A stretch of 11,888 nucleotides of DNA, taken from positions 1-11,888 of the forward strand of contig JAGLJD010000033.1 of the NCBI GenBank assembly GCA_023142625.1, in the 5' to 3' direction. Numbering within the stretch: position 1 is the first letter of the stretch; each line of letters starts with the position of its first letter. Both the position numbers and the translations under genes were made by a program. Positions 5,784 to 11,888 of the stretch are shown here, piece after piece. The notes beneath the pieces are model-generated. The model made no database searches, was not told the DNA's origin, and was given only the letters and a program-made list of their open reading frames with translations. Source of the stretch: Candidatus Parcubacteria bacterium (GTDB lineage: Bacteria; Patescibacteriota; Patescibacteriia; JAACEG01).

Positions 5784-5868
5784 AAAAAAAGGCTCGCCCG
5801 CAATTTGCGGAACGAGCCTTTAATCTTTGCGATTTTGAAAGCTATCGCGAAACTTTGAAATTCAGATA
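5784..5868 (-). terminator. 3'-UTR module and main terminator of the S-layer-like gene
   Basis: After the stop the minus strand reads TTTCAAAGTTTCGCGATAGC, AAAATCGCAAAGATT, and then the stem AAAGGCTCG (5821-5813) / CGAGCCTTT (5796-5788), extended by CCGC/GCGG around AAATT, and a run of T. It lacks the small CCGCC-TTGG-GCGG hairpin found in the toxin and NYN copies but is otherwise the same module. Confidence 0.85.
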
Positions 5869-5869
5869 A

Positions 5870-8800
5870 TTATCGGCTTATTGAGGAATAACTTGTTGGA
5901 ATTACATCAAGATAATTTGAGTTAATTCTCAAAGTTGATGTAATACTGCCGTCATTCCAAATAATAGCGTAATTATCATCTTCGTTTGCAGCCGATGTTG
6001 TCTTAATCAAATGAGCACTTCCAGATTCTGCTTCAGCGCCTGCGTCATCAGACAATCTAGCAATAATAGAATCGTATTGCGCAGATCCACTTACTGTTCC
6101 CTGAATAACATAAGTTACAGTCTGTCCAGCAGGAATAGTATCCACTAACACGCTAGCAGATCCATCGTCTGTCTTTACTAACTGAACATCAACGGTTTCA
6201 GAAGCGCTTGTTCCGCTCCCTACTGTTAATGTTCCAGTCGTAGAAGCATTATCTATCTGGATTACATCTGTTAAAGCGGTGCTCATATCAGATTTATCAT
6301 ACAATTCTACATTGGTAATCTGCAAATTAGAAGTAGTGGCATTATCAGTTAAAATCATATTGGAGTTAACACCATACAATTTAACATCATAACCAGCGTC
6401 AGCTGTAATGCTGAATTCTAATAGAGTTTTAGTTCCATCGGTTAAAGTTGCAGAAGCTGGACCGACAAAAGCAATAGTTGGCTTAGTTCTGAAAATTCTA
6501 TGATCTGAACCAGTTAAATTGCTATGACCAGTTACTGAACCGCCAGAAGCAGGATTTTCATCAACTCCTGAACCGCTAGTTACTCTAAATGTGTCAGTGG
6601 AGTTTAACCTTAAATCAATATCTATAGTATTTCCAGCCGTAGCGCCAGTCGTGACACTATTAAGATTTCCTTTTGTGGTTAATACGGCAGTTGCGTCTTT
6701 TGAAACATACATAGTCATTCCAGTAAAGGTTACCACATCATTAGCGAAATAACCTGTCTGGGTTCTTGTTCCAGTTTCTGTTGGGTAAGAAATTTCCAAA
6801 GATCCAAAGTTAGCGCCAGCAGTTGTGCTAAATGTTAATTTCTCAACATTAAACGATTCGTATTGTGAAGTGAAATCAAACTTGCTCATTATATTGCCAG
6901 TTGTTGCGGCAACCATTACATCGGCGGCAGGAGTGTCAGCGTTAGCTGTAATAGTCAATGTTCCGCTTGTTAATAAATCAATTTCAACATCAGAAGCATC
7001 GGTTGAAGTTGCAGGAGCAGTATCGTTTAATGTAATGTCAGTGCTATCCCAATCAGCTGAGCCAGTTGTCGCTCCGTCTTCATCATAAACAGTTACAGTT
7101 GAGCCTTCGCTGTCAGTAGCTGTTACATTAGAAGTTGTATCAAGAGTAGCAGATCCGACTAAATCAAGTTTAACAGCATCAGTAGCCGCTAAGCTTCCTG
7201 AAACATCAATTTTAGCAATAACTTTATAACTATCACCAGCAGCAATATCAATATCCAAACCATCAAATTGAACACTTGCAGTTTTTCCAGTAGCAGCCGT
7301 TAAACTCTTCTTTACTCCACCAGTTAAAAGAACATCGCTTTGATCATACAAAGCAACAGCGCCAATAACATCTTCGGCTTCACCAACAAGAGCAGTAGCT
7401 AATAAAGTTATAGAACTAATATTTACATCGTCCGCTCCGCCAGCTGTGAATATAATACCTAATGCTTCAACATCAGTAGCGCCTTTCACAGCGTCGGTAG
7501 ACGCAGGTGTAGCAGCTAAAGCTGTTTTCAACAAAGGCGTAGCAACTGTCATTCTTTCACCAATAATGTGAGTTGATGGAACCATAGTAGTAACACTATT
7601 ACCTTCGGAATCTTCAATAACAGGTGCAACACAAGTTGCGCCATTTGAATCTCCTGCGGCAGTAGCAACATCAAGTTCAAACCAATTTCCAGAAACTGCA
7701 TCACTATGAACATCAGCAGTAACCGCTAAACTTAATGTCTCTCCCGCGTTAACTTCAAAGTCATCGCTAAAATCTATTTTAACATAAGCAAGACTTGCAT
7801 GAGTAGCATCATGCGGACCACTTAAGGTGGCGCCGGTAGAAACATTCTTAATTCTAATGTCATCAAGTAAATTCAATGCTGTATAACTATTTGCCAATAC
7901 GGCTAAATCCAAATCTTTAATAGTAATGTCGCTAACAGAAGTGATTGCGAAATTCAATAAAACAACATCATTTCCGCCATCTTTAATATCGCTAGCTACA
8001 GGGCCATTATCAGCGAAAGTAACATCTCCGCCTTGAACAGTTACAGCGTCGCCTACTCCCTTAGAATCAATAACTCTTAATCCATAGCCGAAAGTACCAC
8101 CAACGGCGTAAACATCAACTGATTCATAAACATCTAAACTAATAGTATTAGTTGGAGTAACTTTAGCACCGATATCACATTTAATATCAAAATGCTTAGT
8201 TAAACCATCGTCAATGGTATAAGGCGAATTAAATTCAAATGATACATATTTTCCATCTTTAATTCCGTCTGCAACCTTAGTATTAGCTTGATACATTTCA
8301 AAATTATCCAAATAAGCCATATCAGCAGTTCCAACCTGTTTCATCATTATTCTGTAAATAGTTGCTTTTTCAGTATTAGCCTGAATTGAAAACTTTTCAA
8401 CTATAACTCCTTGATCGCCTAATGTTGGATTTGAAGCTGAACTTCCAGCTTGTAAAGTAACATTACCCTCAGTTTGTGCTGAATAACTCATTGTATTTCC
8501 TGAAACAGGAAAAGAACCATTAATAGCAGCTCCGTCAGCTACAATATCAGAAGCAGCAGCGATTTTAAGCGCATGGTTTCCAGAAACTCCATCAGCACCC
8601 ATTCCCCAAATGCTTAAAACTTTAGTAGAACCTTCTGGAATTTCGTAATTGATATTATTAAATTCAGCTATATTATCAGATGAACTAATAGACTTACTTG
8701 ATGTTAATCTATTTATTCCTTCATATAAATAAACTGAACTAATATCAGAAGCACTACCAACACCCTGTCTTGTTATTTTAATGCTCTGAATAGTCACAGC

Positions 8801-9610
8801 TCCATCACTTGAAGCAGTGAAACTATATTTTGCAAATTCAGCAAATGACCGATCAACAATAATTGCACTTCCAGGAGTGTCGCTCGCTAAAGCAACAGTT
8901 AATCCTGTTCCAGCAGTTGGAGTAGTTGAAGCTCCGCCGTCTACATTTGCGGAATCTTCTTTTGCTATAACACCTGAACCATCAGAATAGGTTAAAGTGT
9001 CAGCGATAGTAGTAATATCAGCATCCTTAAAACGGTTAGCAGTAAAAGCATCGCCAGTAATAGCGCGCTTTAAACCGCCCTCAATTAAATAAACCGTAGA
9101 AGCGCCAGTATACTTTACTAAAGCGCCATCAGGATGAACATCGCTTGAAACAGCGTCGCCAGCAGAATAATTAACCCAAAAAGACTCTGGGATATCAATA
9201 ATTCTTGAAGCCCAGTCAGCACCATATAAAGTTACAGCGCGAGTCTCTGAATCAACATGCTGTAAAACTCCTCCAGTGGAGACAGCATAAGTTTTAGGGT
9301 CAGTATCAATTTTCACTAACTTAGTGCCGGGGCGAACAGTTGCGTTGCCGCCAATTGAAATAGCAGCTAACTCAGCGTCTGTAATAGTTTTAACAGCAGA
9401 AAAGTCGCCATACCAAGACATATAAGTTGACTCAGTAGGGAAAACATATCTCTTGCCGTCATCACCGTAATAATATACAGCCGCTCCGCTTGCCTTAATC
9501 AAATCGCCAGCAGATAAAGTAGCTGCAAAAGCAACTCCCATAGCCGCGAAACCGAATGACCAGCACACGATTGCGAAAATCATTGAACTGACAAAAATTT
9601 TCTTAAACAT
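5870..9610 (-). CDS. Large secreted S-layer-like surface protein
   Basis: The product is 1246 residues. Residues 1-29 are a Sec signal peptide (MFKK, hydrophobic core, AFA before Ala30). Residues about 34-210 hold the repeat seen in CPR surface proteins: LIKASGAAVYYYGDDGKRYVFP and SWYGDFS, then RPGTKLVKI-TDPKTYAV, LYGADW, and a second GALVKYTGASTVYLIEGGLKR. The rest is a series of beta-rich Ig-like segments with 'DSEG..V' and 'DI-AG-S/T-' motifs (for example near 440-480, 590-640 and 750-800), rich in Ala, Ser, Thr, Asp and Gly, with only two Cys in the mature chain, which is typical of S-layer and secreted structural proteins. No C-terminal membrane anchor or sorting signal is visible, so attachment would be non-covalent. 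The gene stands alone with a double terminator, as expected for a highly expressed product. No Shine-Dalgarno lies before the ATG; a small ORF ends three bases upstream. The S-layer role is inferred, not proven. Confidence 0.8.
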   Translation of the reverse strand: MFKKIFVSSMIFAIVCWSFGFAAMGVAFAATLSAGDLIKASGAAVYYYGDDGKRYVFPTESTYMSWYGDFSAVKTITDAELAAISIGGNATVRPGTKLVKIDTDPKTYAVSTGGVLQHVDSETRAVTLYGADWASRIIDIPESFWVNYSAGDAVSSDVHPDGALVKYTGASTVYLIEGGLKRAITGDAFTANRFKDADITTIADTLTYSDGSGVIAKEDSANVDGGASTTPTAGTGLTVALASDTPGSAIIVDRSFAEFAKYSFTASSDGAVTIQSIKITRQGVGSASDISSVYLYEGINRLTSSKSISSSDNIAEFNNINYEIPEGSTKVLSIWGMGADGVSGNHALKIAAASDIVADGAAINGSFPVSGNTMSYSAQTEGNVTLQAGSSASNPTLGDQGVIVEKFSIQANTEKATIYRIMMKQVGTADMAYLDNFEMYQANTKVADGIKDGKYVSFEFNSPYTIDDGLTKHFDIKCDIGAKVTPTNTISLDVYESVDVYAVGGTFGYGLRVIDSKGVGDAVTVQGGDVTFADNGPVASDIKDGGNDVVLLNFAITSVSDITIKDLDLAVLANSYTALNLLDDIRIKNVSTGATLSGPHDATHASLAYVKIDFSDDFEVNAGETLSLAVTADVHSDAVSGNWFELDVATAAGDSNGATCVAPVIEDSEGNSVTTMVPSTHIIGERMTVATPLLKTALAATPASTDAVKGATDVEALGIIFTAGGADDVNISSITLLATALVGEAEDVIGAVALYDQSDVLLTGGVKKSLTAATGKTASVQFDGLDIDIAAGDSYKVIAKIDVSGSLAATDAVKLDLVGSATLDTTSNVTATDSEGSTVTVYDEDGATTGSADWDSTDITLNDTAPATSTDASDVEIDLLTSGTLTITANADTPAADVMVAATTGNIMSKFDFTSQYESFNVEKLTFSTTAGANFGSLEISYPTETGTRTQTGYFANDVVTFTGMTMYVSKDATAVLTTKGNLNSVTTGATAGNTIDIDLRLNSTDTFRVTSGSGVDENPASGGSVTGHSNLTGSDHRIFRTKPTIAFVGPASATLTDGTKTLLEFSITADAGYDVKLYGVNSNMILTDNATTSNLQITNVELYDKSDMSTALTDVIQIDNASTTGTLTVGSGTSASETVDVQLVKTDDGSASVLVDTIPAGQTVTYVIQGTVSGSAQYDSIIARLSDDAGAEAESGSAHLIKTTSAANEDDNYAIIWNDGSITSTLRINSNYLDVIPTSYSSISR

Positions 9611-9613
9611 AAA

Positions 9614-9715
9614 TTAAATTTCTATTTGCCAATCATCTGTAGTCACTTTAATAGACAAGTCTATTAAGTAATTAACTGTTGATTGACTTAAAATATTTAA
9701 ATCCACTTCCGGCAT
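9614..9715 (-). CDS. Possible 33-codon ORF directly upstream of the S-layer-like gene
   Basis: ATG 9715 opens MPEVDLNILSQSTVNYLIDL followed by SIKVTTDDWQIEI and TAA (9616-9614), only three bases before the ATG of the large gene. Unlike its neighbours it has a plausible Shine-Dalgarno, GAGG five bases before the ATG. The residue pattern alternates polar and hydrophobic positions and looks coding; the frame stays open upstream to about 9788. It may be a leader peptide coupled to the large gene, the tail of a decayed gene, or chance. I do not recognise the sequence. Confidence 0.35.
   Translation of the reverse strand: MPEVDLNILSQSTVNYLIDLSIKVTTDDWQIEI
9648..9667. promoter_or_regulatory. 20-bp palindrome upstream of the S-layer-like gene
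   Basis: TTAATAGAC and GTCTATTAA are perfect 9-base inverted arms around a two-base centre, about 40 bp before the ATG and inside the 33-codon ORF. Its size and symmetry fit a repressor or activator dimer site. No clear -35/-10 pair is seen beside it. Confidence 0.4.
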
Positions 9716-9751
9716 TTCTGCCTCGACCTTTACGGGAAAGCGGTGATTTAA

Positions 9752-9849
9752 TAAAATTACAAAGATACAAGGATACAAGAAACAAGGATATCACCCTAAC
9801 GGGTGACCACCCGTTAGGGTGGCAAACAAATTTCAAATAACAAACAATC
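9752..9849. repeat. Left imperfect inverted repeat flanking the four-helix-bundle gene
   Basis: On the plus strand ACAAGGATACAAGAAACAAGG, then AAACAAAT and further AC-rich sequence, match the reverse complement of 10230-10298 (ACAAGAGACAAGAAACAAGG, AAACAAACAAAT). ACAAGAAACAAGG is exact in both. This arm is interrupted by the palindrome at 9791-9823, which the right arm lacks. Confidence 0.55.
9791..9823. repeat. Small perfect palindrome (mobile hairpin type A)
   Basis: CACCCTAACGGGTG (9792-9805) and CACCCGTTAGGGTG (9808-9821) are exact reverse complements with a two-base centre. No T-run follows on either strand, so it is not a simple terminator. A diverged copy (CCTAACGGGTG / CACCCGATAGG) sits at 11494-11517. 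In both places it interrupts a larger repeat whose partner arm lacks it. Confidence 0.75.
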
Positions 9850-9851
9850 TT

Positions 9852-10217
9852 TTAATTATTATTCTTTTTTATAGTTTTACTGATTATTGCTGATAAAATA
9901 TTCTTTAATTCTCTTGCTTCTTGTTTTATTTCTTCCATTCTTGACTTTAATTCAGGATTGGCTTCTTCGATTAATTCTAACCAGTGTATTGTTTCTTTTG
10001 CTTCTTTTCTTGATATTTTTAATCTATGGATAAAATCTTTTTTGCCAAGAGCATCATTTGCTTCGCGATAATTAGCTCCAACCGAACCAGCCGATCCAAC
10101 AATTTGTCCAATAAGACGATTATTCATTGAATTTCTCTGTAATACTTTACATAATCGTATTACTCGTTTGGCGAATTCCGTTGTTCTATTCTCTAAATCG
10201 TATTTTGGCTTATCCAT
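9852..10217 (-). CDS. Four-helix-bundle protein, 23S rRNA intervening-sequence (IVS) family
   Basis: The product is 121 residues, all helical in pattern and without signal or membrane segments. Family landmarks run in order: YDLENRTTEFAKRVIRLC (6-23), then GQIVGSAGSVGANYREANDA (37-56), and KKDFIHRLKISRKEAKETIHWLEL (59-82). The SVGANYREA and RKEA-ET-WL motifs mark the IVS/avd-like four-helix family, first known from insertions in 23S rRNA genes; members form pentameric barrels, and the related Avd protein binds RNA and reverse transcriptase in diversity-generating retroelements. Here it is not inside an rRNA gene and no reverse transcriptase is in the window. It is bracketed by imperfect inverted repeats, like the stems that bound IVS elements. 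The molecular role of free-standing copies is not known to me. Confidence 0.85.
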   Translation of the reverse strand: MDKPKYDLENRTTEFAKRVIRLCKVLQRNSMNNRLIGQIVGSAGSVGANYREANDALGKKDFIHRLKISRKEAKETIHWLELIEEANPELKSRMEEIKQEARELKNILSAIISKTIKKNNN

Positions 10218-10229
10218 ACTATTTTGAAT

Positions 10230-10298
10230 TTGTGATTTGATTATTGTGATTTGTTTGTTTCCTTGTTTCTTGTCTCTTGTTATCTTGTTTTTATTCTA
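10230..10298. repeat. Right imperfect inverted repeat flanking the four-helix-bundle gene
   Basis: It holds TTTGTTTGTTT, CCTTGTTTCTTGT, CTCTTGTTATCTTGTTTTTATT, the reverse complement of the left arm with scattered substitutions. The repeat overlaps the last codons and stop of the DUF5667-type gene (stop at 10293-10291), so the boundary of the element lies at or just inside that gene's 3' end. Confidence 0.5.
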
Positions 10299-11337
10299 TC
10301 TCTTCTGTTGTTGTCGCAATATCTTCTACGGTTGTAGTTGCAACTTCTTCTTCTGCCACAACTTCTTCTCCTAAAACCTTGCCAGTCGTTGTCGCGGCAT
10401 CTTCTTTAATAATTTCTGTTTCAGAACTGGTCGTCGCCATTATTTCGCATATTTCGCCTAAACAATCAGTTATATCGCTGTCTGAGTCGCTATCCTCGCT
10501 ATCTAAAATCTCCGCGCTCTCTTTTACCATTATTAAAGCCGCCACAAGGCGGTTGTCAGCCAAGCTCTCTTTTGCTTCATCTAATTTAACAAGAGCCTCT
10601 TCTCCTATTTCACCTTTTTCTTCAGCTTTTTGAACAGCTTGCTCTATTTTCACTCCTACTTTTTCAGCTACTTCCTTGTCCGCGCTGTCCGCAGCCATCA
10701 CCTCTAAAGCGCTGAAATTAACTTTATCAACAACTGCTATCGCTTTTTTTATATCTGTTTTAGCGCCTTTTTTCGCTAATTTTTTTTCTGTTTTATTAAG
10801 AATAACTTGGAAATCGTCTGTTTTGTCTTCAATCTTTTTCGCATGCTCAGGGCTGATATTCTCTTCTACAGTAGTAAAATCTTTATGAAAATTCTCCAAA
10901 GCCAGCTTTATCCTGTCATCGCGCTCAACTGACACCGCGTTATTCAATTCTTGTATTCTTTTATCAATTATCTCCAATCGCAGATCTGATTTTTTTTCTT
11001 GGTTCACAACCAAAGCGATCTGCAATTTTTCACTGCCTCTTTTTAAAGCATAGAAAAAATCCCCAGGCATGCTGGAATCTGCCTTAACTTTCATAACCCC
11101 TCCGCCGCCGACTAATAAAAAAACAATGATCAGAGTGCCGATCGGCTCTCTTGCAAAAGAATGAATATCGCTGAAAAAAGATTTTGTTAAATATAAAAAT
11201 TCAGCCCATCGATTAAACTTGATAGGAGACTCTTCGTTCGCGATGCGAGCCAAAAGTTCCTTTTTAGTTCTCTCTTTCCACTGTGTGGAAGGCTGAATTT
11301 TATCCAATTTATTCAATTGTTTGATTAGATTTTTCAT
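10291..11337 (-). CDS. DUF5667-type single-pass membrane protein
   Basis: The product is 348 residues. Residues 1-63 are a charged cytoplasmic part (QLNKLDKIQPSTQWKERTKK), 66-84 a membrane segment (PIGTLIIVFLLVGGGGVMKV), and 86-110 the DUF5667 signature (DSSMPGDFFYALKRGSEKLQIALV). Long charged helices follow (about 115-280, probably coiled coil), then an acidic Asp/Ser run (SEDSDSDSD), a CLGEIC pair of Cys and a Thr/Glu-rich tail with repeated ATTT. This layout is common in CPR and Gram-positive proteins next to ECF sigma factors, where the N-terminal part acts like an anti-sigma domain; no zinc-binding HxxxCxxC is present and no sigma gene adjoins it here, so that function is unproven. The tail should be extracellular. 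No Shine-Dalgarno; the promoter is at 11366-11393. Confidence 0.72.
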   Translation of the reverse strand: MKNLIKQLNKLDKIQPSTQWKERTKKELLARIANEESPIKFNRWAEFLYLTKSFFSDIHSFAREPIGTLIIVFLLVGGGGVMKVKADSSMPGDFFYALKRGSEKLQIALVVNQEKKSDLRLEIIDKRIQELNNAVSVERDDRIKLALENFHKDFTTVEENISPEHAKKIEDKTDDFQVILNKTEKKLAKKGAKTDIKKAIAVVDKVNFSALEVMAADSADKEVAEKVGVKIEQAVQKAEEKGEIGEEALVKLDEAKESLADNRLVAALIMVKESAEILDSEDSDSDSDITDCLGEICEIMATTSSETEIIKEDAATTTGKVLGEEVVAEEEVATTTVEDIATTTEEIE

Positions 11338-11365
11338 GACTGTATAAATTTTGTGTTCAATAAAT

Positions 11366-11393
11366 TTTATACTTCTATAATAGAAGACGACAA
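11366..11393 (-). promoter_or_regulatory. Promoter of the DUF5667-type gene with a palindrome in the spacer
   Basis: On the minus strand TTGTCG (11393-11388) and TATAAA (11371-11366) are 16 bases apart, 29 bases upstream of the ATG. The spacer is almost entirely a perfect 15-base palindrome, CTTCTAT-T-ATAGAAG (11386-11372), placed as a dimeric regulator site between the -35 and -10 would be. An alternative -10, TATTAT, lies inside the palindrome. Confidence 0.45.
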
Positions 11394-11493
11394 AGACGGG
11401 AAAGTGTTACACCTATATAATTTTAACTTTAAAATTCCATGTCTTTGCGAGGAATGAAGTGCAGCGATAGCGGAACGAAATGACGAAGCCACA

Positions 11494-11517
11494 CCTAACG
11501 GGTGGTCACCCGATAGG
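11494..11517. repeat. Hairpin type A, second copy, inside the left arm of the 11.5-kb element
   Basis: CCTAACGGGTG and CACCCGATAGG pair with one mismatch. It is the same sequence type as the perfect palindrome at 9791-9823 and has no counterpart in the right arm of the element. Confidence 0.65.
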
Positions 11518-11602
11518 GCGACAATCTCATTACTGGACGAAAAAAATCTTTAATTATAATTCTATTCACTCAGTAATGAGATTGCTTCATCGCTCTCTCT
11601 TC

Positions 11603-11639
11603 CCCGCCTAAATTTTTGTTTCACAAAAACTTAGGCGGG
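11603..11639. repeat. Hairpin type B inside the right arm of the 11.5-kb element
   Basis: CCCGCCTAAATTTTTGT (11603-11619) and ACAAAAACTTAGGCGGG (11623-11639) pair over 17 bp with one mismatch and a TTC loop. It has no counterpart in the left arm of the element. Confidence 0.7.
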
Positions 11640-11735
11640 TCGTTCGGCTCCTCGCAAAGACAGGAGGGTTAAAATTTAGCAAATAATTTAAAATTTAATA
11701 ATTGATTGTCAAGTTGGTAATTGCAAATTGCAAAT

Positions 11736-11888
11736 TTATATTTTTATTCCTTTCGCTATCTTTCTAATTTTCTCAACTATCGGCGGCAAAACTTTCAATA
11801 AATAATCAATCTCTTTCTTTGTTGTCTGCCTGCCTATAGTTACGCGCAAACTGCTATGGGCTGAAATATGCGGCAAGCCGATCGCCAA
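11736..11888 (-). CDS. Cysteine desulfurase (NifS/IscS class), C-terminal fragment
   Basis: The last 50 codons of a gene run in from the right edge and end with TAA at 11738-11736. The fragment LAIGLPHISAHSSLRVTIGR, then QTTKKEIDYLLKVLPPIVEKIRKIA, matches the C-terminal end of the PLP-dependent cysteine desulfurases, where 'SSLR-T-GR-TT-EEIDY' is strongly conserved. These enzymes release sulfur from cysteine for Fe-S clusters and tRNA thiolation. The active-site Lys and Cys loop lie outside the window, so NifS, IscS or SufS cannot be distinguished. The MITE-like element lies 73 bases downstream of its stop. Confidence 0.8.
   Translation of the reverse strand: MAIGLPHISAHSSLRVTIGRQTTKKEIDYLLKVLPPIVEKIRKIAKGIKI

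Larger units (their letters stand above)
11440..11662. repeat. 223-bp nested palindromic (MITE-like) element
   Basis: The ends TGTCTTTGCGAGG (11440-11452) and CCTCGCAAAGACA (11650-11662) are perfect 13-bp inverted repeats. The inner arms CAATCTCATTACTG (11522-11535) and CAGTAATGAGATTG (11571-11584) are perfect over 14 bp around a 35-bp AT-rich centre. Between them, GACGAAGC on the left matches GATGAAGC on the right. Each arm carries a different extra hairpin: 11494-11517 (type A) on the left and 11603-11639 on the right. The core resembles the 'TTGCGAGGA..GACGAAGCAATCTC' palindromes dispersed in many bacterial genomes. No coding frame is seen. It fills most of the gap between two genes. Confidence 0.75.

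Noticed and set aside
6825..7088. Plus-strand ORF of 87 codons, and others at 10277-10633 and 10676-10888
   Set aside because: They are antisense shadows of the S-layer-like and DUF5667 genes, with composition explained by the opposite strand.
9791..9823. Rho-independent terminator of the four-helix-bundle gene
   Set aside because: The palindrome is perfect but no run of T follows on the minus strand, and its repeat at 11494-11517 is inside a MITE-like element.
10291..11337. Zinc-binding anti-sigma (ZAS) domain in the DUF5667 protein
   Set aside because: The N-terminal 63 residues contain no HxxxCxxC motif and the two Cys lie in the C-terminal tail, so an anti-sigma function is not claimed.

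Overview
The window looks like part of a genome from the Candidate Phyla Radiation (Patescibacteria), most likely a Parcubacteria-type bacterium. This rests on gene content and not on any marker gene. The main clues are a very large secreted S-layer-like protein with the GSG-YYY / KRYVFP type N-terminal repeat, a DUF5667-type membrane protein, a free-standing 23S-IVS four-helix-bundle protein, a secreted nuclease with Ig-like repeats, small RelE-type toxin-antitoxin genes, AT-rich intergenic DNA, and almost no Shine-Dalgarno sites. TGA acts as a stop, which argues against the Gracilibacteria/SR1 code. No rRNA, tRNA or CRISPR array was seen.

Layout: except for the IS30 transposase, every gene reads on the minus strand. 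From the left: (1) the 3' body of a large secreted protein (1-2141) with a complete thermonuclease domain and at least three Ig/FN3-like repeats, its 5' end cut by an insertion; (2) an IS30-family element (2136-3210) with imperfect terminal inverted repeats and a frameshifted transposase; (3) an antitoxin-toxin pair (3324-3766) with a near-consensus promoter, bracketed by a 16-bp direct repeat; (4) a gene-poor stretch (3823-4283) with two almost identical 38-bp palindromes on either side of a T-rich tract; (5) a membrane-anchored TPR protein; (6) a NYN/LabA-type nuclease gene whose leader carries a complete intrinsic terminator just before the start codon; (7) two tandem terminators closing the 1246-residue S-layer-like gene (5870-9610), which has a possible 33-codon ORF directly upstream; (8) a four-helix-bundle gene between imperfect inverted repeats (about 9752-10298); (9) a DUF5667-type single-pass membrane protein; (10) a 223-bp nested palindromic element (11440-11662); (11) the C-terminus of a cysteine desulfurase running off the right edge.

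The genes do not form one pathway. Most are single transcription units, each with its own promoter and hairpin terminator. The common thread is the cell surface (nuclease/Ig protein, S-layer-like protein, DUF5667 protein, TPR anchor) set among small mobile or selfish elements. The most unusual signal is in the non-coding DNA: a modular 3'-UTR/terminator cassette reused by four unrelated genes, a small perfect palindrome that appears inserted inside the arms of two different larger repeats, the paired 38-bp palindromes, and a leader terminator with a mini-ORF before the NYN gene.
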